A stretch of DNA of 64,000 nt, taken from Microbispora sp. H13382. GTDB taxonomy: Bacteria; Actinomycetota; Actinomycetes; Streptosporangiales; Streptosporangiaceae. Shown here in pieces: positions 54,223 to 62,483 of the stretch. The position numbers and the translations under genes were made by a program. The stretch is taken from contig NZ_JABBXA010000023.1 of the NCBI RefSeq assembly GCF_014161445.1, forward strand, positions 62,001 through 126,000. The letters are read 5' to 3'. The notes under the pieces were generated by a model, which searched no databases, was not told the DNA's origin, and saw only the letters and a program-made list of their open reading frames with translations. Numbering within the stretch: position 1 is the stretch's first letter; each line of letters starts with the position of its first letter.

Positions 54223-55275
54223 ATGCGCGGAGTGGTGTTCCCCGGAAGCAGTGTGATCGGTTTCATCGACCTGCCCGACCCCACACCCGGACCGGGCGAG
54301 GTCGTCGTTGAGATCAAGGCGTCGGGAATGTGCGGAAGCGATCTCAACCTCTACCGGGCGGCGCCGGGCAGCAAGCGCCACCCCAAGCTCCCGCCGCCGA
54401 CCGAGCCGATCATCGCGGGGCATGAGCCGTGCGGGGTGGTGGCGGCCGTGGGGTCCGGGGTGACGGCGAACGAGGCCAGGGTCGGCGACCGGGTCATGGT
54501 CCACCACTACTGGGGCTGCAGCGTCTGCGAGCACTGCCGGGCGGGCTGGGCGCAGATGTGCTCCCGGGAGGTCCCGGCGGTCTACGGCATCAGCGCGCAC
54601 GGTGCCCACGCCCCGTACATGACCGTCCCCGCCCGTACCCTCGTGCCGCTGCCCGAAGAGCTGAGCTTCGAGGCGGGCTCGGCGATCTCCTGCGGCATGG
54701 GCACCTCCTACGGCGCGCTGATGCGGGTGCGGCCGTCCGGGAGGGACACGGTGGCGATCTACGGCCAGGGCCCGGTCGGTCTCGCCGCGACGCAGCTCGC
54801 CGCCGCGATGGGCGCCCGCGTCATCGCCCTCGACATCAGTGAGGAGCGGCTTCGGCGTGCCGGGGAACTCGGCGCGGACGTGATCGTCAATCCGGCGGTG
54901 GAGAGCTCCGTGGAGGCGATCCTGCAGCACACGAAGGGGCGCGGGGCGGACTACGCTCTGGAGACCTCCGGCGCCGTGTCGGCACGGGCCGAGGCCATCG
55001 CGGCGGTCCGCCCGTGGGGCGCGGTCGTCCTGGTCGCCGGGGTCACGGCGCTGCAGGTCGAGAACGTCAGCACGATCACCTCCCGGCAGCTCACGATCAT
55101 GGGCTCGTGGACCTTCTCGAACGTCGGGCAGGCCGAGTGCGCGCAGTTCGTCGTCGATCACGGCATTCCGGTCGACGAACTGTTCAGCCACCGGTGGCGG
55201 CTCGACCAGGCCGAGGAGGCATACCAGCTGTTCGCGCGGCAGACCGACGGAAAGGGGGTCTTCCTGTTCGGCTGA
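54223..55275 (+). CDS. Zinc-dependent alcohol dehydrogenase
   Basis: A 350-residue medium-chain dehydrogenase. Catalytic zinc ligands are Cys in GMCGSDLNLY (about 37-46) and His-Glu in IIAGHEPCGVV (about 63-73); the structural zinc site is CSVCEHCRAGWAQMC (about 95-109). The nucleotide loop is VAIYGQGPVGLAATQLAAAM near 177-196. It should oxidise a primary or secondary alcohol to aldehyde or ketone, and the aldehyde dehydrogenase 127 bp on would take it to the acid. GGAGGAGACGC precedes the ATG. Confidence 0.92.
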   Translation: MRGVVFPGSSVIGFIDLPDPTPGPGEVVVEIKASGMCGSDLNLYRAAPGSKRHPKLPPPTEPIIAGHEPCGVVAAVGSGVTANEARVGDRVMVHHYWGCSVCEHCRAGWAQMCSREVPAVYGISAHGAHAPYMTVPARTLVPLPEELSFEAGSAISCGMGTSYGALMRVRPSGRDTVAIYGQGPVGLAATQLAAAMGARVIALDISEERLRRAGELGADVIVNPAVESSVEAILQHTKGRGADYALETSGAVSARAEAIAAVRPWGAVVLVAGVTALQVENVSTITSRQLTIMGSWTFSNVGQAECAQFVVDHGIPVDELFSHRWRLDQAEEAYQLFARQTDGKGVFLFG

Positions 55276-55402
55276 TGGAGAACTACCGGCTCCGCGCCGG
55301 CCTCGGCACGATCGGGGCGACGCGTGCCGGATGGCGACCAGCCCCCGGTGGTGCCTCGTGTGGCCCGGTCACATGGCCGGGATGAAAGAAGAGAGAGCAG
55401 GT

Positions 55403-56884
55403 ATGTCAGTCGAGAACTATGGGCTTTTCATCGACGGGAAGTGGCGTCCCGGGTCGGAGGGGGAGAGCTTCGAGGCCGTCAACCCGTACACCCGGCAGGC
55501 ATGGGCCACGCACGCGCAGGCCAGCCCGGCGGACGTCGCCGACGCGGTCGAGGCCGCCCATGCGGCTTTCGCGGGCACGTGGCGCAGGACCAGCGGCCTG
55601 CGGCGGGCCACCCTGCTGCACGAGCTCGCCTCTCTCGTCGAGCGCGACGTCGACCGGCTTGCCCTGCTGGAGACCACCGACAACGGCAAGGTCATCCGGG
55701 AGACCCGAGCCCAGGTGCTCGGTGCCGCCCGGCAGTTGCGCTTCTACGCCGGCTACGCCGACAAGGTGTGGGGCTCCTCCATTCCTCTGGACCGGCCGGA
55801 CGTCCTCGACTACACCCATCGCGAGCCGATCGGTGTGGCCGCGCTCGTGACTGCCTGGAACTCCCCGTTGTCACTGCTGTCGAACAAGCTCGCGCCGGCG
55901 CTGGCGGCGGGCAACTGCGTGGTGATCAAGCCGTCGGAGCACGCGTCGGCGACGACCGCGGAGCTGTGCCGGCTGGTCGAGGAGGCCGGCTTCCCGCCAG
56001 GTGTGGTGAACATGGTGACGGGGGACAGCCGCGTCGGCAAGGCGCTCGTCGACGGGCGGCGTATCGGACGGGTGAGCTTCACGGGGAGCCCGGAAGTGGG
56101 CCGGGAGATCGCCGCCGCGGCCGGCCGCAACCTCGTCCCGGTGACCCTGGAGCTCGGCGGCAAGTCGGCGAACATCGTCTTCCAGGACGCCGACCTTCCT
56201 CGTGCCCTGGTCGGCGCCGTCGCCGGGATCTTCGCGGCCGGTGGCCAGAGCTGCGTCGCCGGGTCCAGGCTGCTGGTGCACCGGAGCATTCACGACCAGG
56301 TGGTCGAGGAACTGCGGACGCGGGCCGAGCGGATCGTCCTCGGGGATCCCGCGGATGCGGCCACGGAGATGGGCTGCGTCGCGAACGAGCCGCAACTGAG
56401 CAAGATCCTCACGATGATCGAGGGCGCCGAGCAGTCCGGGGCCAGGCTCGTCACCGGCGGTCGCCGGGCCTCGGGTCCCGGTCTGGAGCAGGGCTTCTTC
56501 GTGCAGCCCACCATCTTCACGGACGTCACGCCCGACATGCCGCTGGCCCAGGAGGAGGTGTTCGGCCCGGTGCTGGCCGTCCTGCCCTTCGACGACGAGG
56601 ACGAGGCGATCGCGATCGCCAACAATTCCCGGTACGGCCTGGCGGCGGCGGTATGGACCCGCGACGTCGACCGGGCCGTCCGGTGCACCCGCGCCCTCGA
56701 TGTCGGGACCGTCTGGGTCAACTGCTATCGGGCGGCCGGCGTCCAGGCGCCGTCGGGCGGTGTCAAGGACAGCGGCTTCGGGCGGGAGCGAGGGGAGGAG
56801 GCGCTCGACGACTACCTCACGGTGAAGAACGTCATGATCGACTACTCGGGCTCGACCGGCGACCCATTCGTGATCAAGACGTGA
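55403..56884 (+). CDS. Aldehyde dehydrogenase
   Basis: A 493-residue NAD(P)-dependent enzyme. VTAWNSPLSLLSNKLAPALA (about 150-169) and FTGSPEVGREIAAAAGRN are cofactor-binding segments; the catalytic Glu is in LELGGKSANI (about 250-259) and the catalytic Cys in GGQSCVAGSRLLV (about 283-295). It ends as usual with GGVKDSGFGRERGEEALDDY. ATG 55403 is chosen because it begins directly with SVENYGLFIDGKW; an upstream ATG at 55331 adds 24 residues. With the alcohol dehydrogenase it forms an alcohol-to-acid pair. Confidence 0.93.
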   Translation: MSVENYGLFIDGKWRPGSEGESFEAVNPYTRQAWATHAQASPADVADAVEAAHAAFAGTWRRTSGLRRATLLHELASLVERDVDRLALLETTDNGKVIRETRAQVLGAARQLRFYAGYADKVWGSSIPLDRPDVLDYTHREPIGVAALVTAWNSPLSLLSNKLAPALAAGNCVVIKPSEHASATTAELCRLVEEAGFPPGVVNMVTGDSRVGKALVDGRRIGRVSFTGSPEVGREIAAAAGRNLVPVTLELGGKSANIVFQDADLPRALVGAVAGIFAAGGQSCVAGSRLLVHRSIHDQVVEELRTRAERIVLGDPADAATEMGCVANEPQLSKILTMIEGAEQSGARLVTGGRRASGPGLEQGFFVQPTIFTDVTPDMPLAQEEVFGPVLAVLPFDDEDEAIAIANNSRYGLAAAVWTRDVDRAVRCTRALDVGTVWVNCYRAAGVQAPSGGVKDSGFGRERGEEALDDYLTVKNVMIDYSGSTGDPFVIKT

Positions 56885-57455
56885 GCACCTCCCGGGTGCC
56901 GGCCGTGCGGCCGGGCAGGGCCTCGACGCGCTCGCGCGTCTAGCTCTCACCAGAGGTCTGGTCCTGCCGGCGGCTCTGGCTCTTGCCGGGGAACAAACGC
57001 ACGTCAGAGGCGTCGTACCGGGCGGGCTGCCGGAAGCCTGAAGAACTTCCATCAGCCCGGTTCGGAGGGCGCCTCTCGCTGTTTCCGGGGCACTTCAGTC
57101 ATGTTCCGGCCCGTGGATCCAGGCTGGGCAACGTCACACCGGCAAGCCCGCGGTCACCGGACGCGCATGACGCCACTTCGACGCCCGGTCTCAGCGACCG
57201 AGAAGGCGTCGGCTGTGCGTCCATCCGCTACCCAGCATGCGCACCCAGCACGGATAGCGGATTTCCACAACAGCCTGTGCCGCCGTTTCTGTCCTCCTCT
57301 TTCTTTTCAGGCCGCAGTACCGAGATGTCCGGCAAGCGCGGCATCGTCGGTGTGGTCGGCGCTCTGTCCACGGGAACGTACGGCGACGGATCGACTGTGG
57401 CTTCGACATGTTCAGCCGAAGCCGCGAAGGGCCGGAGGCGGGGACGGATGCCGCG
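56885..57455. other. Gene-free stretch at the right border of the island
   Basis: 571 bp between the aldehyde dehydrogenase and the convergent acetyltransferase. Open frames here lack domain features and good starts. Parts (57230-57320) are less GC-rich than the neighbourhood. I see no tRNA, transposase remnant or clear repeats that would mark an integration boundary. Confidence 0.4.
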
Positions 57456-58058
57456 TCAGCGGATGTCGGTGGTGAGGCGGATCATCCTGATCGGGCGGCC
57501 CATGTCGAGGACGCGCTCGGCCTCGTCCTCGCCCCAGCCGGCCGACTCGAGGAAGCCCAGCATCGGGTGGTTGTCGGCGAAGACCCAGGTGACCACCGTG
57601 CTGTAGCCGTCCTCGCGCAGGTGGTCCACCGTGGCGTTGAGCAGTCTGCTGCCGTGTCCGCGCCTGATGTGGTTGGGATCGACGAGCAACGTCATCAGCT
57701 CGGCCGTCGTGGCGGGATGGAGATCCGGATCTTCGGCGGGTCCGTGCGACGCCAGCCCCACGACCCGGTCGGAGGCACGCTGCGCCGCGGTCGCCAGGAT
57801 GCCGCCGGGCCCGAGCGCGGTGAACGCGTCGGTGTCGGGCACCACCCGCTCGACGGCGACGAGCAGGCGGTGACGCGGCGAGGGCGGGGAGAGGATCGCC
57901 TCCTCCCACTGGCGGCGCCACATCTTCTCCGCCGCCGGCCCGGTCATCTGCTCCAGCGGGATCGGTGGCAGGAAGTCGCGATAGACAGCCTTCCACGCCC
58001 GGATCTGGGTGCTGGTCACCGCGTCGACGTCCTCGAGGCGGGCAGCTCTAACACCCAT
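57456..58058 (-). CDS. GNAT-family N-acetyltransferase
   Basis: A 200-residue acetyltransferase. It opens with VRAARLEDVDAVTSTQIRAW; the acetyl-CoA loop is MTLLVDPNHIRRGHGSRLLN (about 119-138), followed by VVTWVFADNHPMLGFLESAG, typical of the Rim/antibiotic acetyltransferase-like group. The end RPIRMIRLTTDIR is the last strand. The ATG at 58058 begins at the fold. The substrate is unknown. Confidence 0.85.
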   Translation of the reverse strand: MGVRAARLEDVDAVTSTQIRAWKAVYRDFLPPIPLEQMTGPAAEKMWRRQWEEAILSPPSPRHRLLVAVERVVPDTDAFTALGPGGILATAAQRASDRVVGLASHGPAEDPDLHPATTAELMTLLVDPNHIRRGHGSRLLNATVDHLREDGYSTVVTWVFADNHPMLGFLESAGWGEDEAERVLDMGRPIRMIRLTTDIR

Positions 58059-58096
58059 TCGGCGGGCTCCTTTCTTAGCCTGTAACACCGTACTGG

Positions 58097-58642
58097 TCAG
58101 GAGGGCCTCGGCGTACCTTCCGCCTGGCGTCGTGCCCGATATGCCCGGGTTTTTGTGCGGTTTCCGCAGACGCGCATGGAGCACCAGGAGCGAGACCGAT
58201 TTTTCGAGGAGTCGATGAACGCCCATTGACAGGTGCTCTCGGCGCATACCTTCAGCCGCGGCCAGGTGCCGTCGGCGTGGGCGGCCGGGATCAGCGCCGC
58301 GAGGCGCGCGAGTCCGCCCGCCACTCCGGGCGCCGCCGGCTCCAGGGCCGGCGTGCCCGCCGAGAGCGTCACCCGCACCGGCAGCCCCGCCAGCGCCGCG
58401 TCCAGCCCGTCCGGCACCTCGTACGAACCCCCGTCGTGGTTGCCGCGCAGCGCGGCCCGCAGCCCTTCGCGCAGCTGGGTCGCCACGGCGAGATCCTCGT
58501 CGGCGGCGCGGTCGTCGTCGCCGATCAGCCCTCGCTCGCGCAGCCAGACGGACAGCTCGGCCGGCGAGGCCAGTTCGTCGGCGTCTCCCTCGACGTCGTA
58601 GGTGTTCACGAAGTCGCGGAGCAGCTCCGCCGGGCCCGTCAT
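58097..58642 (-). CDS. CGNR zinc-finger transcriptional regulator (ABATE domain)
   Basis: A 181-residue protein with the stress-responsive ABATE domain at the N-terminus (ELLRDFVNTYDVEGDADEL, AVATQLREGLRAALRGNHDG) and a CGNR zinc finger at the C-terminus: CAESTCQWAFIDSSKNRSRS then WCSMRVCGNRTK (about 131-162), giving a CX4C...CX4C metal site. Such proteins are thought to be DNA-binding regulators in actinobacteria. It is transcribed away from the small ORF at 58745. Confidence 0.9.
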   Translation of the reverse strand: MTGPAELLRDFVNTYDVEGDADELASPAELSVWLRERGLIGDDDRAADEDLAVATQLREGLRAALRGNHDGGSYEVPDGLDAALAGLPVRVTLSAGTPALEPAAPGVAGGLARLAALIPAAHADGTWPRLKVCAESTCQWAFIDSSKNRSRSWCSMRVCGNRTKTRAYRARRQAEGTPRPS

Positions 58643-58744
58643 GATCGATCACCCCTCGTGACCACTGTACGACAGTCGGAGGTCGCGGAATAACAACACC
58701 TTCGTAAGCGTTTTGCCGGTGTTTGCCATTCCGAGGAGGAGCCC

Positions 58745-58867
58745 ATGCGCTTCAGCTACCTGGCCTACCTGGCGCTGCGGAACAGCGAGCGCCGCGAGCG
58801 TCTGTCGCGGGCCACCCGCCGTGGAGAGCACGGAGAAGAGCCCCGATCCGGTCGCGAGCGCCACTGA
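58745..58867 (+). CDS. Candidate 40-residue small protein
   Basis: ATG at 58745 preceded by GAGGAGG at ideal distance, 40 codons to a TGA. The peptide begins MRFSYLAYLALRNSERRERL and is strongly basic, with a short hydrophobic N-terminal stretch followed by Arg-rich residues. I recognise no family. The strong ribosome site in an otherwise empty divergent region is the main support. Confidence 0.45.
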   Translation: MRFSYLAYLALRNSERRERLSRATRRGEHGEEPRSGRERH

Positions 58868-59007
58868 CGAATCGGATGCCTCCCTCGGAAACGGGGATCC
58901 GAGCCGAGGTACGAGAGCGGCGGTGCACGGCCTCTCCTCTGTCAAGGGGGATGACACAGATAAGACGGTTCAGGTGGGGCAAAAGTTGTCTCCTGGGGCT
59001 CCTGTGA

Positions 59008-60423
59008 CTAACCGAGACGCCGGGCCGCATGGAACGTCAGAACCGGGCCGAGGCGGCGGACGCCCTCGTCGAGCTCGGGCAGGCCCGCCGCGGCCGTGTG
59101 GGTCAGCCGGAGCCGCGGGCCCGGGGGCTCGGAGGGGTAGTAGATGCGCCCCGGGCTCACCAGCACGCCCTGTGCCTGTGCCGCCTCGACCACCTCCGCC
59201 TCGTCGGTGCCGGGCGGGAGCCGTACCCAGACGTGCAGGCCGCCGGAGGGCACCAGATGCACCTCGGCGGCGGGCGCGTGACGGGCGAGCCCGGCCAGTA
59301 GCGCGGCCTGCCGTACGCCGATCTCCTGGCGGACGGTGCCGAGGTGCCGCCGCCAGGCGGGGGAGCCGACGAACTCGACGGCCGTCTCCTGCAGGGGCCG
59401 GGCGACGAAGAACGACTCGACCACCTGACCGGCCCGCAGCCGGTGCGCGGCCGGGCCCCGCGCGATCAGGCCCGCCACCCGCAGGCTCGGTGAGGTGATC
59501 TTGCTCAGCGACAGGACGTGGACCACGGTGCCGTGAGCATCCACGCTCACCATGGGCGGCGGGACCGGGCCGGTCGCCAGATATCGCGCGTAGTCGTCCT
59601 CGATCACGAACGCCCCCGCGGCCCGGGCCACGGCCAGCACCTGTTCCCTGCGCTCCCGGGTCAGGGTCGCCCCGGTGGGATTGTGCAGCGTCGGCTGGCA
59701 GTAGAACACCCGCGCCCCCGTCATCGCGAACGCCTCCGCCAACAGGTCGGGCCGTACGCCGTCCTGGTCGAGCGGCACCGCGCTCGCCCGCAGTCCGGCG
59801 GCCTTGGCCGCCGCGAGCGCTCCCGGGTAGGTGGGGGTCTCGACGAGGATCGGCGAGCCGGGGGCCGCCAGTGCGCGGAACGCGAGGGTGAGCGCCGACT
59901 GGCCGCCGCTCACGACGAGCACGTCGTTCTGCGTCACCGCGCCGCCGACCTCGGCGGCGAACCAGCGGCGCAGCTCCGGCAGGCCGTTCAGCGGGGGCAT
60001 GCTCCACGCCTCCGGCCGGCGTACGGCTCGCGCGGCCGCCGCTGCCAGCGCCCTGACCGGGCGCAGCTCGGGGTTGAGATAGCCGCCGGTGAGCGGGACG
60101 ACGCCGTCGGCGGGCTGGGCCAGCAGGCTCGCCGTCGCCGAGTCGTCCACCACCCGGTCGCCCAGGGCCACGGTCTGCCACGACAGGTCGGGCGCCTCCG
60201 TGACCGGCCGCCGGGCCGGGACCACGAACACCCCCGCGCCGGGCCGGGTGACGACCCGCCCCTCCGCCGAGAGCTGCGCGATCGCCCGCGAGACCGTCAC
60301 CGGGCCCACGCCGTGGCGGCGCATGATCTCCCTGCTGGACGGCAGCCGCTCGCCCGGCCGCGACCGCTCCGTCTCCTCCCGGAGGATCGCGGCGAGACGG
60401 GCGATACTGCTATCGTCGTTCAT
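59008..60423 (-). CDS. MocR-type regulator (GntR HTH fused to PLP aminotransferase fold)
   Basis: A 471-residue chimera. The GntR winged helix is at about residues 8-72 (IARLAAILREETERSRPGER, LPSSREIMRRHGVGPVTVSR, RPGAGVFVV). An aminotransferase-fold domain follows, with GGQSALTLAFRALA, FYCQPTLHNPTGATL, VIEDDYARYL and the PLP Lys in LSLSKITSPSLRVAG (about 300-314). MocR proteins sense PLP or amino compounds and often act on a divergent gene. Its ATG (60421-60423) overlaps the ATG of the divergent EamA gene in the tetramer CATG, and the CTATCG repeats beside it are likely binding sites. Confidence 0.92.
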   Translation of the reverse strand: MNDDSSIARLAAILREETERSRPGERLPSSREIMRRHGVGPVTVSRAIAQLSAEGRVVTRPGAGVFVVPARRPVTEAPDLSWQTVALGDRVVDDSATASLLAQPADGVVPLTGGYLNPELRPVRALAAAAARAVRRPEAWSMPPLNGLPELRRWFAAEVGGAVTQNDVLVVSGGQSALTLAFRALAAPGSPILVETPTYPGALAAAKAAGLRASAVPLDQDGVRPDLLAEAFAMTGARVFYCQPTLHNPTGATLTRERREQVLAVARAAGAFVIEDDYARYLATGPVPPPMVSVDAHGTVVHVLSLSKITSPSLRVAGLIARGPAAHRLRAGQVVESFFVARPLQETAVEFVGSPAWRRHLGTVRQEIGVRQAALLAGLARHAPAAEVHLVPSGGLHVWVRLPPGTDEAEVVEAAQAQGVLVSPGRIYYPSEPPGPRLRLTHTAAAGLPELDEGVRRLGPVLTFHAARRLG

Positions 60424-60462
60424 GAAAATTGACAATAGCGCTATCGGCGTCCTCCCGATAGC
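60401..60462. promoter_or_regulatory. Shared MocR/EamA control region with CTATCG repeats
   Basis: GCTATCG occurs at 60409-60415 and 60440-60446, and inverted as CGATAGC at 60456-60462; the central ATAGCGCTAT (60435-60444) is a perfect palindrome. TTGACA, a perfect -35, lies at 60429-60434. Since both genes start at 60421-60424, their promoters and the regulator's sites must overlap the coding ends, and leaderless mRNAs are likely. Confidence 0.6.
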
Positions 60463-61360
60463 GGACTCCCCTCGCCGTTCCGCGTGGCGGGGCAGTCTCC
60501 TGGCCGGCGTCGGCGTGCTGTCGTTCTCGGGGTCGTTTCCCGCGACCGTGTTCGCGATGCGGGGGTTCGATCCGTACCTCGTCGCGATCGGGCGCGCGGC
60601 GATCGCGGCGCTGGCCGCCGTGATCTGCCTCAAGGCCGCCGGTGCGCCGCTCCTGCCGCCCCGCGCCCACCTGCGGTCGTACGCGATGATCGTGCTGGGC
60701 GTGGTCGTCGGCTTCCCGCTGTTCAGCGGCCTGGCCCTCGACGGCGGCGCGAGCACGGCCCACTCCGCCGTCGTCATCGGCCTGCTCCCGGCCGCCACCG
60801 CCGCGTTCGCGGTGCTGCGGGCGGGGGAGCGGCCGCGGCCCCTGTTCTGGGCCGCCTGCGCGGCGGGCGCGCTGTCGATCACCGTGTTCACGCTGACCCG
60901 GGGGACCGGCCGTTTCGCCGGGGCGGACGTGCTCCTCGTGCTCGCCCTGCTGTCGGCCGCCGTCGGCTACACCGAGGGCGGCCGCCTGGCCCGGGACACG
61001 CCCGGCTGGCGGGTCATCTCGTACGCCCTGGTGCTGGCGGCCCCGCTCACCGTGCCCGTGACGGTGGTGCTGGCCGTCACCACCCCTGTGGAGCCCTCGG
61101 CCGTGTCGCTCGCCGGGTTCGCGTACGTCGCGCTGGTGTCGATGTTCCTCGGGTTCATCCCGTGGTACGCCGGGCTCGCGATGGGCGGGATCGCGCGCGC
61201 CGGGCAGATCCAGCTCGCGCAGCCGCTGCTGACGCTGGTGTGGGCCTGGCTGCTGCTGGACGAGGAGATCGGCGCCGCGACGATCGTGGCGGCTGTCGCC
61301 GTGCTCGTGTGCGTCGCGGTCACGCAGGGCAGCCGCGGACGGCGAGGTGTGGGCGCCTGA
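60422..61360 (+). CDS. EamA/DMT-family transporter
   Basis: A 312-residue membrane protein with about ten transmembrane helices in two EamA repeats. Hydrophobic segments include SLLAGVGVLSFSGSFPATVF (first helix, about 24-43), AMIVLGVVVGFPLFSGLAL and, in the second repeat, LLVLALLSAAVGYTEGGRLA and LVWAWLLLDEEIGAATIVAA. The family exports amino acids or related metabolites. It is divergent from the MocR regulator, which probably controls it. No in-frame start exists between ATG 60422 and the first helix except a GTG near 60515. Confidence 0.88.
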   Translation: MKIDNSAIGVLPIADSPRRSAWRGSLLAGVGVLSFSGSFPATVFAMRGFDPYLVAIGRAAIAALAAVICLKAAGAPLLPPRAHLRSYAMIVLGVVVGFPLFSGLALDGGASTAHSAVVIGLLPAATAAFAVLRAGERPRPLFWAACAAGALSITVFTLTRGTGRFAGADVLLVLALLSAAVGYTEGGRLARDTPGWRVISYALVLAAPLTVPVTVVLAVTTPVEPSAVSLAGFAYVALVSMFLGFIPWYAGLAMGGIARAGQIQLAQPLLTLVWAWLLLDEEIGAATIVAAVAVLVCVAVTQGSRGRRGVGA

Positions 61361-61457
61361 GCGGTGTGGGCACTTGATTGGTGTGACGGCACGGCGCAGG
61401 ATGAGGCTGACGCTGTTACATGGTGATGTGGGTCACAGTCGCGGGAGGGTGAGACGG

Positions 61458-62480
61458 ATGTCGGACGTCGTGGTTCCTGAGGGCGGTTTCTGGCCGGCTC
61501 CCGAGATCCCGCAGCCCAACATCTACCCGATGGAGTGGCGGGTGGAGACCGAGAAGCTCGCGGCGATCTACGAGAAGTCCAAGCGCATGGTCTGGAACCC
61601 CGCCGACCTGCCGTGGAACCTGCTCGATCCCGGGGAGTTCACGGCCGAGCAGCGGCTGGGGATCATGTACTGGTTCTCCGTGCTGGCCAACTTCGACGCG
61701 TCCGGCCCCGCCGTCTTCGCCCGCGCCACGATCCACGCGTTCGAGAAGCACGAGGAGGATCCCGTACGCAAGTGCTTCTTCTCGATCACCCGCGACGAGA
61801 TGAACCACGAGGAGTGCTGCCAGCGGACGATCGCACGGCTGTGGCCCGGCGGCCCGCTCGACTGGCAGCCTTCCGGCGACCTGGAGCGGGCGGCGCACAA
61901 CAACATCGGCTGGCTCTACCACAACGGCGGGCGCTACTGGAACGGCTACAACGCGGCCGTGGGCAAGTATTCGCTCGCCGTGCTGTTCACGAGCTTCATG
62001 ATGGGGGAGATGGCGGCCTCGACGCTGTTCCGGGGGATGGCCTCCGGCACCGAGCACCCCCTGTTCTCGGACATGTTCCACAAGATCGGCCGGGACGAGT
62101 CGCGCCACCTCCAGATCTGCATGACGATCCTGGAGAACGAGTGGCCGGGGCTCACCGACGACGTGCGCGGCCTGATCACGCGTCAGTTGCGCGCCGGGTT
62201 CGTGTTCCTGTCGATGATCCTGTGGGAGCCGCCCGAGGGCTTCTGGGAGCTTCCGCCGTACTTCCTGCACAACCACCGGGTGCTCATGGACCACGCGCGG
62301 GAGGGCGGCCTCGGCGTGCTGTCGTACGAGGAGCAGGCCGACAACTGGCGGCTGGCGATGGCCCGGGTACGCGCGATCGTCGAGCGGTGGGGCATCGAGT
62401 TCCCCGCGATCCCCGAGCTCGACATCGACGGCGTGGAGGTCGACGTGATCGACCCGGAGGACATCATCCCGGTGTTCTGA
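61458..62480 (+). CDS. Ferritin-like diiron protein
   Basis: A 340-residue protein with two EXXH-type metal motifs: SITRDEMNHEECCQ (about 111-124) and KIGRDESRHLQICM (about 212-225), plus single Glu in HAFEKHEEDP and in MMGEMAASTLF. This is the carboxylate-bridged diiron pattern of the ribonucleotide-reductase-R2/ferritin-like oxygenases. Substrate unknown; a small-molecule oxygenase is plausible. ATG 61458 begins MSDVVVPEGGF; GGGAGGGTGAG lies upstream. Convergent with the LysR gene, 3 bp apart. Confidence 0.8.
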   Translation: MSDVVVPEGGFWPAPEIPQPNIYPMEWRVETEKLAAIYEKSKRMVWNPADLPWNLLDPGEFTAEQRLGIMYWFSVLANFDASGPAVFARATIHAFEKHEEDPVRKCFFSITRDEMNHEECCQRTIARLWPGGPLDWQPSGDLERAAHNNIGWLYHNGGRYWNGYNAAVGKYSLAVLFTSFMMGEMAASTLFRGMASGTEHPLFSDMFHKIGRDESRHLQICMTILENEWPGLTDDVRGLITRQLRAGFVFLSMILWEPPEGFWELPPYFLHNHRVLMDHAREGGLGVLSYEEQADNWRLAMARVRAIVERWGIEFPAIPELDIDGVEVDVIDPEDIIPVF

Positions 62481-62483
62481 CTC

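Noticed and set aside
53909-54256. GTG with a good ribosome site just after operator C, 115 codons
   Set aside because: Ser/Pro/Arg-rich composition, no family features, and it overlaps the alcohol dehydrogenase start by 34 bases; treated as leader.
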